Positions 17,059 through 27,215 of a stretch of 64,000 nucleotides of DNA are shown here, in pieces. The notes below the pieces were generated by a model. It saw nothing but the letters and a program-made list of their open reading frames with translations. It was not told where the DNA came from and searched no databases. How positions within the stretch are numbered: the stretch's first letter is position 1; every line of letters begins with the position of its first letter. A program made the position numbers and the translations under genes. The DNA is taken from the NCBI GenBank assembly GCA_023953905.1, contig JAMLJA010000015.1, positions 1-64,000 on the forward strand. The letters run 5' to 3'. Source of the DNA: Rhizobiaceae bacterium. GTDB taxonomy: Bacteria; Pseudomonadota; Alphaproteobacteria; Rhizobiales; Rhizobiaceae.

Positions 17059-17868
17059 ATGACTGACAGCAGAGGGGGGCGGCAGGGTTTACCGGAACGC
17101 GGCCCCCAAGTGCAGGGAACGGCGTCATTCTCGAAATTCATGGTGGTGTTGCAGGCGATTGCCGATAGGCCCGGAATGCTGGACATGGCGAAGCTTGCAA
17201 AGCACCTGCCATATCCGCGGGGCACGCTCTATCGCATTGTCACGGCATTGGTTTCAGAAGGTCTAGTGTCGGAGAATGTCGCCAATGGAACCTATCTGCT
17301 CGGTCATCGGCTGATTCATCTGGCCTCCAAGAGCTGGGAGACATCCGACATACGCTCTGCCGCTCACGCGTTTATCGAGGCGCTTCGCAACGCGACGGGA
17401 GAGACTGTGCATCTGGCCGTGCCAAGCGGAAACGGGATGGTCTACATCGACAAGTTGGAGAGTCCTCGCACGGTCGGTATGACCTCGCGGATCGGGACAC
17501 GCGTGGAGCTCTATTCGACATCGGTTGGCAAGGCCTATCTTGCGGCCCTGTCCGAGGATGCATGTCTCCAAATGGTCGAAGGGCTCGATATGCGGCCGCG
17601 CACGAACAATACGATCACGGATGTGGCGACACTGCAGGCTGAAATCCGCAAGACGCGGGAGCGTGGCTACTCCTGTGACAACGAAGAGAACGAGCCGGAC
17701 ATCAGATGTTTCGGTGGCGCATTACTCGATCGTTCGGGCCAGCCTGTCGGCTGCGTGAGCGTCAGTATTCCGCTCTATCGGTATACGGAGGAGATCGCGA
17801 ACAGCCACATCTCGCACCTCAAACAGGCGGTGAAGGCGATATCGGCCACATTGGCGGACATGCTGTAG
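17059..17868 (+). CDS. IclR-family transcriptional regulator
   Basis: Protein of 269 residues. It has an N-terminal winged helix (SFSKFMVVLQAIADRPGMLDM, then LAKHLPYPRGTLYRIVTALV) and a C-terminal ligand-binding domain of IclR type (VYIDKLES, ELYSTSVGKAYLAAL, RERGYSCDNEENEPDIRCFG, then VGCVSVSIP). It is divergent from the cupin/SDR/iron-dehydrogenase cluster with a perfect palindrome in between, so it probably controls that cluster in response to an aromatic or acyl intermediate. Confidence 0.92.
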   Translation: MTDSRGGRQGLPERGPQVQGTASFSKFMVVLQAIADRPGMLDMAKLAKHLPYPRGTLYRIVTALVSEGLVSENVANGTYLLGHRLIHLASKSWETSDIRSAAHAFIEALRNATGETVHLAVPSGNGMVYIDKLESPRTVGMTSRIGTRVELYSTSVGKAYLAALSEDACLQMVEGLDMRPRTNNTITDVATLQAEIRKTRERGYSCDNEENEPDIRCFGGALLDRSGQPVGCVSVSIPLYRYTEEIANSHISHLKQAVKAISATLADML

Positions 17869-17892
17869 ACGCGACTTGAATTGCCGCAACGC

Positions 17893-19110
17893 TCATAGGT
17901 CGCGAAGGGGAATGATCCGGCACATTCCGCCCGCTTCGACCGCCGGCGCGAACGGCTCACGCACAATCAGAGCGTTCGCACGCGCGAGGCTCTTCAACAT
18001 TGAGGAATCCTGCACCTCGAATGCTCGCGCAGTCAGTCCGCCTGGTGTGCGCCGTGCGATGGCGCGGACATAATCCTGCCGCAGGTCATTTGCCGGCACG
18101 GCAGTCTCGAGTTGTGCATCGAGCAGTCTGTCGGACCAGCTGCGTCCGCCAAGACGGGCCAGCAGCGGTTTGAGAAAGAGGTGAGAGCAGATCAGGCTTG
18201 CGACAGGGTTTCCCGGCAGCCCGAGGCAAAGCGTGTTTCCAAGCCGCCCGAACATCAGCGGTTTGCCGGGCCTCATCGCAATCTTCCAGAAATCCAGGGT
18301 CATGCCTTCGCCCGTCAGGACCTCGTGAATGAGATCATGGTCGCCGACCGAGGCCCCTCCCAGCGTCACAATCACATTTGCGCCCGCTTCCAGCGCTTTT
18401 CGAACCAGTCCGGAAATGACGTCGGGCTTGTCAGGCGCGATACCCAGATCCATGACGCGCGCACCAGACTCCGCCGCGATGGCGGCAACCCCGTATCCGT
18501 TCGAGGCGATGATCTGGCCCGGGCCGGGCTCACGTCCTGGCGGCAGCAACTCGTCTCCCGTGGCTATGATGGCGACGAGAGGACGTGACACGACGGGAAG
18601 CTCGGCATTGTTTCCTGCCGCCGCAAGCGACAGCGCTGCCGGGTCGAGAACGCGTCCTTTCTCGAGCAGGGTCTCGCCTTCCGAGAAATCGAGCCCGCGC
18701 CGGCGGATATTCCTACCCTTGGCCGTGAACTCCACGATCTCCACGCTTGCGCCGCGGGCGACCGTATTTTCCTGGATCACCACTGTGTCGGCACCCTCGG
18801 GCAAGGGAGCGCCAGTGAAAATCCTCACAGCTTCATCCTGGTTCAGTGAGCCCGCGAACGGATGGCCCGCGGGCGCCTGTCCGACGATCGTCAGTGTCCG
18901 TGGAAGGTGTTCCACATCCTGCGCGCGTACTGCGTAGCCATCCATCGCGGAAGCGTCGAATGGCGGCTGAGTCCGTCGCGCCATGACGTCCTCGGCGAGG
19001 GTACGTCCGGCAGCCTCCGCGAGAGGCACCATTTCCAGCGGTCTGGGTTCAACGCCGTCAATCAGTCGCACCAGAGCTTCAGAAACGGGAAGCAGTGCCA
19101 TCGGCGTCAT
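17893..19110 (-). CDS. moeA: Molybdopterin molybdenumtransferase MoeA
   Basis: Protein of 405 residues covering all four MoeA domains: the start [12 protein letters not shown], the [14 protein letters not shown] motif (~49-62), the MoCF-domain motifs ATGDEL and [11 protein letters not shown] (~250-260), then [12 protein letters not shown] and GLPGNPVAS. It inserts molybdate into adenylylated molybdopterin, the last step of molybdenum cofactor assembly. The ATG at 19110 overlaps the moaC stop by four bases. In relatives lexA usually follows moeA; here the next gene is the convergent IclR regulator. Confidence 0.96.
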   Translation of the reverse strand: MTPMALLPVSEALVRLIDGVEPRPLEMVPLAEAAGRTLAEDVMARRTQPPFDASAMDGYAVRAQDVEHLPRTLTIVGQAPAGHPFAGSLNQDEAVRIFTGAPLPEGADTVVIQENTVARGASVEIVEFTAKGRNIRRRGLDFSEGETLLEKGRVLDPAALSLAAAGNNAELPVVSRPLVAIIATGDELLPPGREPGPGQIIASNGYGVAAIAAESGARVMDLGIAPDKPDVISGLVRKALEAGANVIVTLGGASVGDHDLIHEVLTGEGMTLDFWKIAMRPGKPLMFGRLGNTLCLGLPGNPVASLICSHLFLKPLLARLGGRSWSDRLLDAQLETAVPANDLRQDYVRAIARRTPGGLTARAFEVQDSSMLKSLARANALIVREPFAPAVEAGGMCRIIPLRDL

Positions 19111-19595
19111 TCCGACCGATAATCGCCGGATTTGCCGCCGGTCTTCTCGACCAGTTTGATCCCGGAGATGGTCATGCCGCGATCGATAGCCTTCGCCATG
19201 TCATAGATCGTCAGGCAGGCAACCGACACTGCGGTCAGCGCTTCCATTTCGACACCGGTCTTGCCGGTCACACGGGTCAGCGCTGTCACCACCAGGCCAG
19301 GCAGATCATGATCGGGCTCGATGTCGACACTGACCTTGGTCAGCATCAGTGGGTGACAAAGCGGCACGAGCTCATGCGTCTTCTTCGCGGCCATGATCCC
19401 GGCAATGCGGGCTGTTGCCAAAACGTCCCCCTTCTTGGCATTGCCGCTCAGGATAGCCGCGAGCGTTTCGGGCTGCATCGCGACGCAGCCTTTGGCAATT
19501 GCGGTCCGCTCCGTATCCGCCTTGGCGCCGACATCAACCATGTGAGCTTCGCCGGATGCCGCGATGTGCGTGAGGGAAGGGGTGTCGGTCATCAT
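19107..19595 (-). CDS. moaC: Cyclic pyranopterin monophosphate synthase MoaC
   Basis: Protein of 162 residues with the full MoaC signature: [14 protein letters not shown], the active-site stretch [34 protein letters not shown] and the closing [15 protein letters not shown]. It converts the MoaA product (3',8-cyclo-GTP) to cyclic pyranopterin monophosphate. moaA is encoded at 53 kb. The gene overlaps trpC upstream and moeA downstream by ATGA, so translational coupling in a trpD-trpC-moaC-moeA operon is likely. Confidence 0.97.
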   Translation of the reverse strand: MMTDTPSLTHIAASGEAHMVDVGAKADTERTAIAKGCVAMQPETLAAILSGNAKKGDVLATARIAGIMAAKKTHELVPLCHPLMLTKVSVDIEPDHDLPGLVVTALTRVTGKTGVEMEALTAVSVACLTIYDMAKAIDRGMTISGIKLVEKTGGKSGDYRSE

Positions 19596-20407
19596 TCGGC
19601 CGGTGTGGGAGAGGGTATTCCTTCCAGCAGAAGACCCGTGGCCTTGGTCACGTCCTGCTGGCGCATCAGGCTTTCGCCGACAAGGAACGTAGTTATTCCG
19701 CTGCGAGATAGCCGCGTGCAGTCTTCGTGCGTGAAGATACCGCTTTCTCCAACCAGGAGGTAATCTTTCGGCACCATACGGGCCAGCCGCTCGGAGGTTG
19801 CGAGGCTGACCTCGAATGTGCGCAAATTGCGATTGTTCACACCGACAAGCCTGGAAGACAGACGCAGTGCGCGCTCCATCTCTTGCTCGTCATGCACTTC
19901 GATCAGTGCATCCATCCCGAGTTCCAAAGCGGTATCCTGAAGAGCGCGCGCGGTATCGTCGTCAAGGCTCGCCATGATGATCAATATCGCATCGGCACCC
20001 CAGGCGCGGGCTTCATAAACCTGATACGGCTCGAACAGGAAGTCCTTGCGGATGGCCGGCAGACGGCAGGCTTGGCGAGCTTGCGCCAGAAACTCAGGCG
20101 CGCCTTGAAAAGAAGGCTTGTCGGTGAGCACCGACAGGCAGGCCGCACCGCCGGCTTCGTATGCGCGCGCCAGGGCAGGCGGATCGAAATCCTCTCGTAT
20201 CAAGCCTTTTGACGGGCTCGCTTTCTTGATTTCGGCGATCAGGCCAAACTTGCCCTGCTGTCGACGTGTTTCGAGAGCGCGCATGAAACCCCGTGGCGCG
20301 CCATGATCATTGAGGCGCGCCTTAAGTTCCGACAGAGGAACAGCAGCTTTCGCAGCGGCAATTTCCTCGCGCTTATAGGCTTCTATTCGTTTCAGGATGT
20401 CGGCCAT
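19592..20407 (-). CDS. trpC: Indole-3-glycerol phosphate synthase TrpC
   Basis: Protein of 271 residues, a single-domain TIM barrel. Typical motifs are [15 protein letters not shown] (~53-67), [38 protein letters not shown] (~118-140), [22 protein letters not shown] and LVGESGI. It closes the ring of CdRP to give indole-3-glycerol phosphate. The catalytic Lys (IRKDF), Glu and Asn residues are present. It follows trpD after 36 bases and overlaps moaC. Confidence 0.97.
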   Translation of the reverse strand: MADILKRIEAYKREEIAAAKAAVPLSELKARLNDHGAPRGFMRALETRRQQGKFGLIAEIKKASPSKGLIREDFDPPALARAYEAGGAACLSVLTDKPSFQGAPEFLAQARQACRLPAIRKDFLFEPYQVYEARAWGADAILIIMASLDDDTARALQDTALELGMDALIEVHDEQEMERALRLSSRLVGVNNRNLRTFEVSLATSERLARMVPKDYLLVGESGIFTHEDCTRLSRSGITTFLVGESLMRQQDVTKATGLLLEGIPSPTPAE

Positions 20408-20443
20408 GAAATGCTCCCTGCCTGATCCTCGCCGCGGCTGTGA

Positions 20444-21454
20444 TCAGGCGTTGGAAATCTGCTGCAGCTTTGCAAGCACCTTCGCCGCTTTGCCGCTGTC
20501 GATCGATTCTGCAGCCTTCTCAATGCCGTCACCCAACGACTTGGCCTTACCCGCGACCACCAGTCCCGCGCCGGCATTCATCAGCACCGTATCGCGATAT
20601 GCGCCGGGCTTGCCATCCAGAACGTCGACCAAGGCTTTGGCGTTGAAATCGCGGTCGCCCCCGCGCAAATCGGCGCGGTCGTATCTCTTCAGGCCGAAAT
20701 CTTCCGGCGTGATCACGAAACTCTGAACTGCACCGCCGACAAGAGCGGACACGCGAGTTTCGCCCGTCGTGGTGATTTCGTCGAGCCCGTCTCCATGCAC
20801 CACCCAGGCACTTTCCGCGCCAAGGTCGCGCAATGTCTCGGCAACCGGGCCAATCCACTCGGGTGCGAAAACACCCACCATCTGACGTTTCACCCCAGCC
20901 GGATTAGAAAGAGGTCCAAGTAGGTTGAAGATCGTGCGCGTGCCGAGCTCCTGACGGACCGCACCCACATGCTTCATCGCAGGATGGTGCGCCGGCGCAA
21001 ACATGAAGCCGATACCGGCTTTCCTGATGCAATGGCTGATCGCATCGGAACCCAGATCGATCTTGATCCCCAATGCTATCAGAACATCTGCAGCGCCGGT
21101 GGACGATGATAGGCCACGATTGCCGTGCTTCGCCACTGGCACGCCGGTTCCCGCAACCACGAAAGCCGAGGCCGTCGAGATATTGACGCTGTGGGAGTTG
21201 TCGCCGCCGGTACCGACGATATCGATCGCGTCCTTCGGTGCATCCACCCGAAGCATTTTTTCGCGCATCGTCGCGACAGCGCCGGAAATCTCTTCCACGG
21301 TCTCGCCGCGCACGCGCAATGCCATCAGAAAGCCGCCGACCTGACCGGGCGTTGCTTCGCCCGACATGATGATGTCGAAAGCCTGCCGGGCCTCGTCGAA
21401 GGTGAGCGGCGTTCCGTTTGCAGCTTTGGCAATGAAGGGTTTGAGTTCGCTCAT
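20444..21454 (-). CDS. trpD: Anthranilate phosphoribosyltransferase TrpD
   Basis: Protein of 336 residues. The PRPP loop [14 protein letters not shown] (~80-93) and the [17 protein letters not shown] stretch are intact, as are the anthranilate-channel [16 protein letters not shown] and [11 protein letters not shown] motifs. It transfers phosphoribose to anthranilate, the second committed step of tryptophan synthesis. The stop of ppiD lies only 6 bases upstream of its start, so ppiD, trpD, trpC, moaC and moeA probably form one transcript. Confidence 0.97.
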   Translation of the reverse strand: MSELKPFIAKAANGTPLTFDEARQAFDIIMSGEATPGQVGGFLMALRVRGETVEEISGAVATMREKMLRVDAPKDAIDIVGTGGDNSHSVNISTASAFVVAGTGVPVAKHGNRGLSSSTGAADVLIALGIKIDLGSDAISHCIRKAGIGFMFAPAHHPAMKHVGAVRQELGTRTIFNLLGPLSNPAGVKRQMVGVFAPEWIGPVAETLRDLGAESAWVVHGDGLDEITTTGETRVSALVGGAVQSFVITPEDFGLKRYDRADLRGGDRDFNAKALVDVLDGKPGAYRDTVLMNAGAGLVVAGKAKSLGDGIEKAAESIDSGKAAKVLAKLQQISNA

Positions 21455-21460
21455 ATCAGA

Positions 21461-23350
21461 TCAGTATGCCAGTGCGCGCTGAATGGCCGCTTCGTCGACC
21501 CGCACGTCATATTCCAGCTGGAGGCGCGCCACGAGCTGATCAAGAAGATCGTCAGCAATGCCGGACGAGAAGCTTGTCCTTGCCTGTTCAGACAGCGCGG
21601 AGCCATCGGCGCCTGCCGGCTCAAACACTTCCGTGACCTTGAATACAATCTGCGCGTCGCCGGTTGGCGCAGGCGTCAGACCCGTGCCGCCTTCTGACAG
21701 ATTGAAGACAGCGGTGACACCGTCTTTGCCGAAATCCGCATCGTCGGCGCCACGCTTCAATCCGCGCTTGGTCTGCGTCTGCAGATTGAGTTCGGTGGCG
21801 ACCGTTTCGAGAGGAGTGCCGTCCTTGACACGTTTTTCGATCTCAGCTGCTTTCACACCCAATCTTGTCTTTGCTTCTTCCGCTCTCCAGTCGGCGAGCA
21901 CCTTGTCGTGCACTTCGTCCAACGAACGTTCGCGTGCGGGAATGATCCCCTCGACCTCGAAGAACACAAAGCCGCTGCCGCCGATATTGATCGGGTCGTT
22001 CTCGATATTCAGCTCGGACTCGAAGGCAGCGGCCAGCACGTCTGCAGATTGAGGAATGTCTTTGACAATGCTGCCGTCCGGACGCTGCGCGGTCCGGTCG
22101 ACTGCGTCGACAGTTGTGACCTTCAGGTTGAGCTGCTTGGCGGCTTCCATCAGCGATGCACCGCCGGCGCGGGCATCTTCATAGCTGTCGTGAACGTCGA
22201 GCAGAACGCGGCTGGCTTCGCTCAGAGCGAGTGCCTTGCGAATCTCACCGCTTACCTCTGCGAGCGGACGCACCTTCTCGGGCGTGATCTCGGTCACGCG
22301 TACCAGAACGGGTCCGAACGCGCCTTGAACGACCGGGCTGACTTCGTTCGGCTGCAGTTTGAAGGCTGCTTCCGCAACAGCAGGATCTGGAACCCTGTCC
22401 TTGGTGAGCATGCCGAGCTGGACATCGGCCATCGTCTTGCCTTCGGCTACAACCAACTGGTCGAATGTAGAGCCCGCCTTGAGACTGTCCGCGGCAACGG
22501 CAGCGGCATCGGCGCTGGAGAACACGAGCTGTTCGATCGCGCGCTGCTCTGGCGTCGTATAGCGCGCCTTGTTGGCTTCGTAGTCCTTTGCAACAGCTTC
22601 GTCGGTTATGGCCGACTCGTCGGCAATGTCTTCCGGTTCCAGCTTGATATAGGAGATCTTCCGATATTCGGGAGCGCCGTAGCTCGCCTTGCGCTCGTCA
22701 AACCATTTTGCCAGCACATCAGCGGAAGGATCCTCGATCGGTTCAACGAGGCTCTTTGGAAGAGCGATGAACTCAACGGTGCGGTCTTCGCCCTGATAGA
22801 GAGCCACCGCACGCAAGAATGTGTCGGGCGCCTTCAGCCCGTCGGACACCGCTTCCACGATCTGTTGGCGCACAGCCACCTGTTCGCGATTGCGCAGATA
22901 GTCTTCCGGCCTCATGCCGACCTGCCGCAGAACATAGTCAAACTGGTTCCGGTCGAAGCGGCCGTCAGGGCCACGGAAAGCGGCATCTTCTGCCGTGAGC
23001 GAAGCCACGCGCTCGCGTGAGACACCGAGCCCGAGCTTTCGGGCCTGCTCGTCCAGCACCGCGCCGGCCACCAATTGCGCCAGCACCTGATTGGTGATGC
23101 CCAGCGCGGTTGCCTGTTCGCGCGTCAAGCGCGTTCCGAACTGTTGCGAAAGAACCGAAATCTGGCGGTCATAGGCGAGGCGATAGTCGAGTCCGGAGAC
23201 GCTGGTGCCGCCTGCCGTGATTACATCATTGTTGCCGATGCCGTTTATGAGCTGTCCTGAGACGCCCCATACCGCGAAACTGCCCACAAGGAGGAGCAAA
23301 AGAAGCTTCGCAACCCATGTTGATGCAGCTTTTCTGAGACTATCAAGCAT
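21461..23350 (-). CDS. ppiD: Membrane-anchored peptidyl-prolyl isomerase / periplasmic chaperone PpiD
   Basis: Protein of 629 residues. A short cytoplasmic tip and one N-terminal membrane helix (LLLLLLVGSFAVWGVSG, ~16-32) anchor it. The large periplasmic part has a SurA-N-like region (LDYRLAYDRQISVLSQ, then GRFDRNQFDYVLRQVGM) and a parvulin-type domain around residues 260-360 (RAIEQLVFSSADAA, then GPVLVRVTEI). PpiD assists folding of proteins emerging from SecYEG. It is divergent from tpiA-secG, a conserved arrangement in Hyphomicrobiales. Confidence 0.93.
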   Translation of the reverse strand: MLDSLRKAASTWVAKLLLLLLVGSFAVWGVSGQLINGIGNNDVITAGGTSVSGLDYRLAYDRQISVLSQQFGTRLTREQATALGITNQVLAQLVAGAVLDEQARKLGLGVSRERVASLTAEDAAFRGPDGRFDRNQFDYVLRQVGMRPEDYLRNREQVAVRQQIVEAVSDGLKAPDTFLRAVALYQGEDRTVEFIALPKSLVEPIEDPSADVLAKWFDERKASYGAPEYRKISYIKLEPEDIADESAITDEAVAKDYEANKARYTTPEQRAIEQLVFSSADAAAVAADSLKAGSTFDQLVVAEGKTMADVQLGMLTKDRVPDPAVAEAAFKLQPNEVSPVVQGAFGPVLVRVTEITPEKVRPLAEVSGEIRKALALSEASRVLLDVHDSYEDARAGGASLMEAAKQLNLKVTTVDAVDRTAQRPDGSIVKDIPQSADVLAAAFESELNIENDPINIGGSGFVFFEVEGIIPARERSLDEVHDKVLADWRAEEAKTRLGVKAAEIEKRVKDGTPLETVATELNLQTQTKRGLKRGADDADFGKDGVTAVFNLSEGGTGLTPAPTGDAQIVFKVTEVFEPAGADGSALSEQARTSFSSGIADDLLDQLVARLQLEYDVRVDEAAIQRALAY

Positions 23351-23505
23351 ATTCGGTCCGCTGGAATCTATCCGCTAGAGCGCGCGCTCGCGCCAATGTC
23401 CGGCAAGGGCAATAGCGTCCTTCGCAGTCAGTGTCGATTGCTTTGTCGCTTGGTTTTGATAGTGAAAGCGCCATAACCGACGTTTGATGGCGGGAGAAAT
23501 GGCTT

Positions 23506-24270
23506 ATGACACCTGGTGTTCGACCGCTGGTCGCGGGCAATTGGAAGATGAACGGTACCGCAGACCATCTCGATGAATTGCGGGCGATAGGGAACGGCTT
23601 TATGCGCGGCCTGGATGCTCAGACCGAGGCGCTGATCTGCGTCCCGGCAACGCTTCTGTCTCGTGCTGCGACGACACTTTCGTCGACGCCGGTACGCACA
23701 GGTGGCGAGGACTGCCATCCAAAGGCGAATGGTGCTCACACCGGCGACATTTCGGCCGAGATGTTGAAGGATGCTGGCGCGTCGCATGTAATTGTTGGCC
23801 ATTCTGAACGCCGCACCGACCATGGCGAGGACGATCAGCTCGTGCGCGACAAAGCCGCTGCAGCATGGCGAGCAGGCCTTGTCGCGATCATCTGTATCGG
23901 CGAAACCCGCCAGGAGCGCGAGTCGGGGACGACGCTTGATGTACTGTCGCGCCAGATTGCCGGGTCCATCGACTCTTCCGCGACCGCGCGCAACACGATT
24001 GTTGCTTATGAGCCCGTTTGGGCAATCGGAACCGGACTGACCCCGACGGTCACCGATGTTACCGAGGCGCATGCCCACATTCGATCCGAGCTGAGCAAAT
24101 TACTTGGAGCCGAGGCGGGCAAGACGCGCATTCTCTATGGAGGCTCGGTCAAGCCGTCGAATGCAATCGAACTCATGCGTATTGAAAATGTCGATGGCGC
24201 GCTTGTGGGCGGGGCGAGCCTGAAATCCGCAGACTTCCTTGGCATCGCGGAAGCCTATCTGACGATGTGA
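23506..24270 (+). CDS. tpiA: Triosephosphate isomerase
   Basis: Protein of 254 residues with GNWKMNGT (catalytic Lys, ~11-18), VGHSERR (catalytic His, ~97-103), [11 protein letters not shown] (catalytic Glu, ~167-177) and the phosphate-binding [10 protein letters not shown] and GGASL. It interconverts dihydroxyacetone phosphate and glyceraldehyde 3-phosphate. The N-terminus [15 protein letters not shown] is of normal length. It is followed by secG and divergent from ppiD. Confidence 0.97.
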   Translation: MTPGVRPLVAGNWKMNGTADHLDELRAIGNGFMRGLDAQTEALICVPATLLSRAATTLSSTPVRTGGEDCHPKANGAHTGDISAEMLKDAGASHVIVGHSERRTDHGEDDQLVRDKAAAAWRAGLVAIICIGETRQERESGTTLDVLSRQIAGSIDSSATARNTIVAYEPVWAIGTGLTPTVTDVTEAHAHIRSELSKLLGAEAGKTRILYGGSVKPSNAIELMRIENVDGALVGGASLKSADFLGIAEAYLTM

Positions 24271-24405
24271 CTCGTCGAGCGTTGTATTCCAGTCCTTCGC
24301 CCCCATATTGGCGCAGGGCTTGGAATTGCCGTAAAACCATTGTAGGGAGCCGCCTCGGCCGAGGGCTTAGACTCTCGCGGTTCTGCCGAAGGCACTGGAA
24401 CGATC

Positions 24406-24849
24406 ATGCAAACAGTTCTCATCGTCATCCATCTAATGGTCGTACTTGCGCTCGTGGGAGTCGTCCTGCTGCAGCGATCTGAGGGCGGTGGCCTTGGCAT
24501 TGGCGGCGGTTCGGGATTTATGACAGCGCGAGGCGCGGCCAACGCGCTGACCCGCACGACCGGCATATTGGCGGTGGCGTTCTTTGTGACGTCATTGGCG
24601 TTGTCCGTTCTTGCACGCTATGGCGACCGGCCGACTGATATTCTCGATCGGATCCCTGCTCAGGGCGAGCAGACCCCGGGTGCAGGTGGCGCGGGCGTTC
24701 TGGATCAGCTTGGCGGCAGCTCCACTCCGACGCCATCTGAACCGGCCGTACCGGCTCCATCGGAAAATACAGCAGCCCCGGCTTCTGGCGCGTCCATGCC
24801 CGTTACGCCGGTTACTCCGTCTGAGCCTCAGGTACCGACAGGTCAGTAA
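24406..24849 (+). CDS. secG: Preprotein translocase subunit SecG
   Basis: Protein of 147 residues. Two membrane helices (VLIVIHLMVVLALVGVVLLQ at ~4-23 and ILAVAFFVTSLALSVLA at ~54-70) flank the conserved cytoplasmic loop RSEGGGLGIGGGSGFM. The ~75-residue C-terminal tail is low-complexity, rich in Pro, Ala, Ser and Thr (repeated TPSEP/APSEN), as in many alphaproteobacterial SecG proteins. It is part of the SecYEG export channel. In relatives pyrG usually follows; here pyrG is 21.7 kb away. Confidence 0.95.
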   Translation: MQTVLIVIHLMVVLALVGVVLLQRSEGGGLGIGGGSGFMTARGAANALTRTTGILAVAFFVTSLALSVLARYGDRPTDILDRIPAQGEQTPGAGGAGVLDQLGGSSTPTPSEPAVPAPSENTAAPASGASMPVTPVTPSEPQVPTGQ

Positions 24850-25075
24850 GTAAAACTCCTACAAATTCTTCTGCCCGGTGCTTCGAATGCTCTGCATTTG
24901 TGCCGTTTCGATCACAGTTCAGTGAATATGCGACTTTGATGCCACAGCGTTGACGACTGTTGCAGCTATGTCATTGAGTGATCGTCACTTCTGGGAATAA
25001 GAGTGTCGCGGCGCAAGGAGACGTGTCGCCTCCCTGCCCATTTCGAACAATAGCTGAGCATTCGGGATCAAACTC

Positions 25076-26251
25076 ATGCAGTTCCGTGGCCTTGTCGCGT
25101 TGACTTTGTGCGCCTTTGTAGGCGCGACTTCGACGACTTTCGCAGCCAACAAAACCTATACATCAACTCTAACCTTCGAATCCGCTGCCTCTGCGCAGAA
25201 TCCGAAGAAGACGGCCAAAACCAAGGCCGCCAAGAAGGAACTGACTCCGGCACAGAAAAAGGCCGAGGAAGCGAAGAAACTCGCCGAAAAGAAGAAAGCC
25301 GAAGCTGCCAAGCGCATGGCCGAGAAGAAGAAGGCCCAGGACAAGGCAAAGGCAGACGCTGCGAAGCGGATGGCCGAGAAGAAAAAGGCCGAGGAGGCCA
25401 AGCAGCTCGCGCGGGCTAAGGCGCTTGAGGAAAAGAAGGCTGCCGCGAAGGCTAAGGCCGACGCTGCAAAGGCGGCCAAGCTTGCCAAGGAACAGGCACG
25501 CGAAGCGGCGCGTCTGGCCAAGCTGAAAGCCGTGGAAGATGCCAAGCAGGCCAAGCTTCGTGCCGCGGATGCCGCGCGTCAGGCTGAAGTCGCCAGACTG
25601 ACATCCATGGAAATTGCCAAGACTGGAAACAATGGCGAGTTGCGTAGTGAAACGGCTACGCCTGTGAAATCGTCAGGGTTTCTGGGTCTCTTTGGTGCAA
25701 CAACGACGAAAGCATCGATGCTCGCCGAGACCCGCGCTCTCGATGCCGTGCTGGAGCAGCGCGAAGCAAAGAGAAAGTTCAAGGTCAAGGCTGACTTCGA
25801 GCCCCAGACCGTCGATTTTCCCGGGTATCAGGCGGGGACGATCGTCATCGATACGTCCGCGCGTTATCTTTATTTGATCCAGTCTTCGAGCAAGGCGCGT
25901 CGCTACGCCATTGCGGTTGGCAAAGAGGGCCTGCAGTTCAAGGGAAGCGTTGCGGTTGGTGACAAGCAGGAATGGCCGCGGTGGATTCCCACCCAGGACA
26001 TGCAGAAGCGCGATCCCAAGAAGTATGGGCCCTACAAGGATGGCATGGCCGGCGGTCCAGACAATCCGCTCGGCGCGCGTGCGATCTACCTCTATCAGGG
26101 GAAGAAGGACACGCATCTGCGCATCCATGGCACGAATCAGCCCGAGTCGATTGGCACCAGCGCATCGAATGGCTGTTTTCGGATGGTCAACGAGCATGTG
26201 CAGGATCTCTACCGTCGGGTGAAACTGGGCACTCAGGTCATCGTGATGTGA
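25076..26251 (+). CDS. L,D-transpeptidase (YkuD) with long Lys/Ala-rich helical tether
   Basis: Protein of 391 residues. Signal peptide at 1-24 (cut near TTFA-AN). Residues ~45-180 are almost only Lys, Ala, Glu and Arg, with AAKRMAEKKKA occurring twice, predicting one long charged helix like the TolA stalk. The C-terminal YkuD domain (~250-391) begins GTIVIDTSARYLYLIQ and has the active site HGTNQPESIGTSASNGCFRM, with His, Ser-x-Gly-Cys and Arg in place. Family enzymes cross-link peptidoglycan or attach lipoproteins to it. The helix may span the periplasm or bind anionic cell-wall polymers. A terminator follows. Confidence 0.9.
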   Translation: MQFRGLVALTLCAFVGATSTTFAANKTYTSTLTFESAASAQNPKKTAKTKAAKKELTPAQKKAEEAKKLAEKKKAEAAKRMAEKKKAQDKAKADAAKRMAEKKKAEEAKQLARAKALEEKKAAAKAKADAAKAAKLAKEQAREAARLAKLKAVEDAKQAKLRAADAARQAEVARLTSMEIAKTGNNGELRSETATPVKSSGFLGLFGATTTKASMLAETRALDAVLEQREAKRKFKVKADFEPQTVDFPGYQAGTIVIDTSARYLYLIQSSSKARRYAIAVGKEGLQFKGSVAVGDKQEWPRWIPTQDMQKRDPKKYGPYKDGMAGGPDNPLGARAIYLYQGKKDTHLRIHGTNQPESIGTSASNGCFRMVNEHVQDLYRRVKLGTQVIVM

Positions 26252-26277
26252 GCGTTTCCGCGGTAGTGCATTGATCG

Positions 26278-26303
26278 GGCCGCCTTCGGGCGGCCTTTTC
26301 TTT
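26278..26303 (+). terminator. Rho-independent terminator after the L,D-transpeptidase gene
   Basis: GGCCGCC pairs with GGCGGCC across a TTCG tetraloop, followed by TTTTCTTT. It lies 27 bases after the stop codon. Confidence 0.88.
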
Positions 26304-26348
26304 GCAACGTCCCTCAAGTAGACCGCTCCCTTCAGGAGAGTCTGCACC

Positions 26349-27206
26349 ATGAACGTGATGCCGGAAGCGATCGAGGACGTTTCTCAGAGCGGTTGCCATC
26401 CGCTCTTTCTCGATGTGCCGTCCACCGTGGAGTTCAACAAGCTCCGCAAGAGGCTGTTGCGCAATGCCCGCCAGGCAATCGAGGATTTTGCGATGGCCCG
26501 CGCCGGCGAACGATGGCTGGTCGCGCTATCCGGCGGCAAGGATTCTTACGGCCTGCTCGCGGTACTGCTGGATCTGAAATGGCGGGGATTGCTCCCGGTT
26601 GACCTTCTCGCGTGCAATCTCGATCAAGGTCAGCCGAACTTTCCGAAGCACGTTCTACCCGATTTTCTGAACAGGAACGGCATCGCCCACCGTATCGAAT
26701 ATCGCGACACCTATTCCGTCGTGACGGAAAAGATTCCGCACAGTCAGACCTATTGCTCCCTGTGTTCGCGACTGCGCCGGGGCCACCTCTACCGCGTGGC
26801 GAGGGAGGAGGGATGTTCGGCATTGGTGCTGGGTCACCACCGCGAGGACATTCTTGAAACGTTCTTCATGAACCTCTTCCATGGCGGGCGTCTGGCGGCA
26901 ATGCCGGCGAAGCTGCTCAACGATGAGGGCGACGTGATGGTGTTGCGACCGCTCAGCTATTGTGCCGAGGCTGATCTGGCAAAGTTCGCAGACCACATGC
27001 GGTTTCCGATCATTCCCTGTGATCTTTGCGGAAGCCAGGAAGGTCTCCAGCGCAATGCGATGAAATCGATGCTCGAGGATATCGAACAGCGAATGCCGGG
27101 CCGCAAGGACACCATGATCCGGGCAATGACCAATGTTCGCCCATCACACCTGCTCGATCGAAACCTTTTCGATTTTGCCGGTCTCGCCTTCGTCCAATCA
27201 TCCTAG
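26349..27206 (+). CDS. ttcA: tRNA 2-thiocytidine(32) synthetase TtcA
   Basis: Protein of 285 residues. The ATP-pyrophosphatase loop [12 protein letters not shown] (~58-69) is followed by the two CxxC motifs that bind the iron-sulfur cluster: [10 protein letters not shown] (~136-145) and CDLCGSQEG (~221-229). The [15 protein letters not shown] motif is typical. TtcA thiolates C32 of certain tRNAs. The start lies 9 codons before the first recognisable family sequence. A TTG-initiated phosphatase gene follows after 9 bases and is probably in the same operon. Confidence 0.95.
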   Translation: MNVMPEAIEDVSQSGCHPLFLDVPSTVEFNKLRKRLLRNARQAIEDFAMARAGERWLVALSGGKDSYGLLAVLLDLKWRGLLPVDLLACNLDQGQPNFPKHVLPDFLNRNGIAHRIEYRDTYSVVTEKIPHSQTYCSLCSRLRRGHLYRVAREEGCSALVLGHHREDILETFFMNLFHGGRLAAMPAKLLNDEGDVMVLRPLSYCAEADLAKFADHMRFPIIPCDLCGSQEGLQRNAMKSMLEDIEQRMPGRKDTMIRAMTNVRPSHLLDRNLFDFAGLAFVQSS

Positions 27207-27215
27207 GAGGACTTT

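Noticed and set aside
8929..17892. Genomic island inserted at tRNA-Gly up to the moeA break
   Set aside because: tRNA-Gly is intact, but I found no integrase and no repeat of its 3' end near 17.9 kb. A lineage-specific region is possible; an integrative element is not supported.
21908..23020. 370-codon open frame antisense to ppiD
   Set aside because: Shadow of ppiD; composition follows the opposite strand's codons and no family is seen.
25240..25560. DNA tandem repeat or CRISPR-like array
   Set aside because: The apparent repetition reflects codons of a Lys/Ala-rich protein segment; the copies differ at the DNA level and have no spacers.
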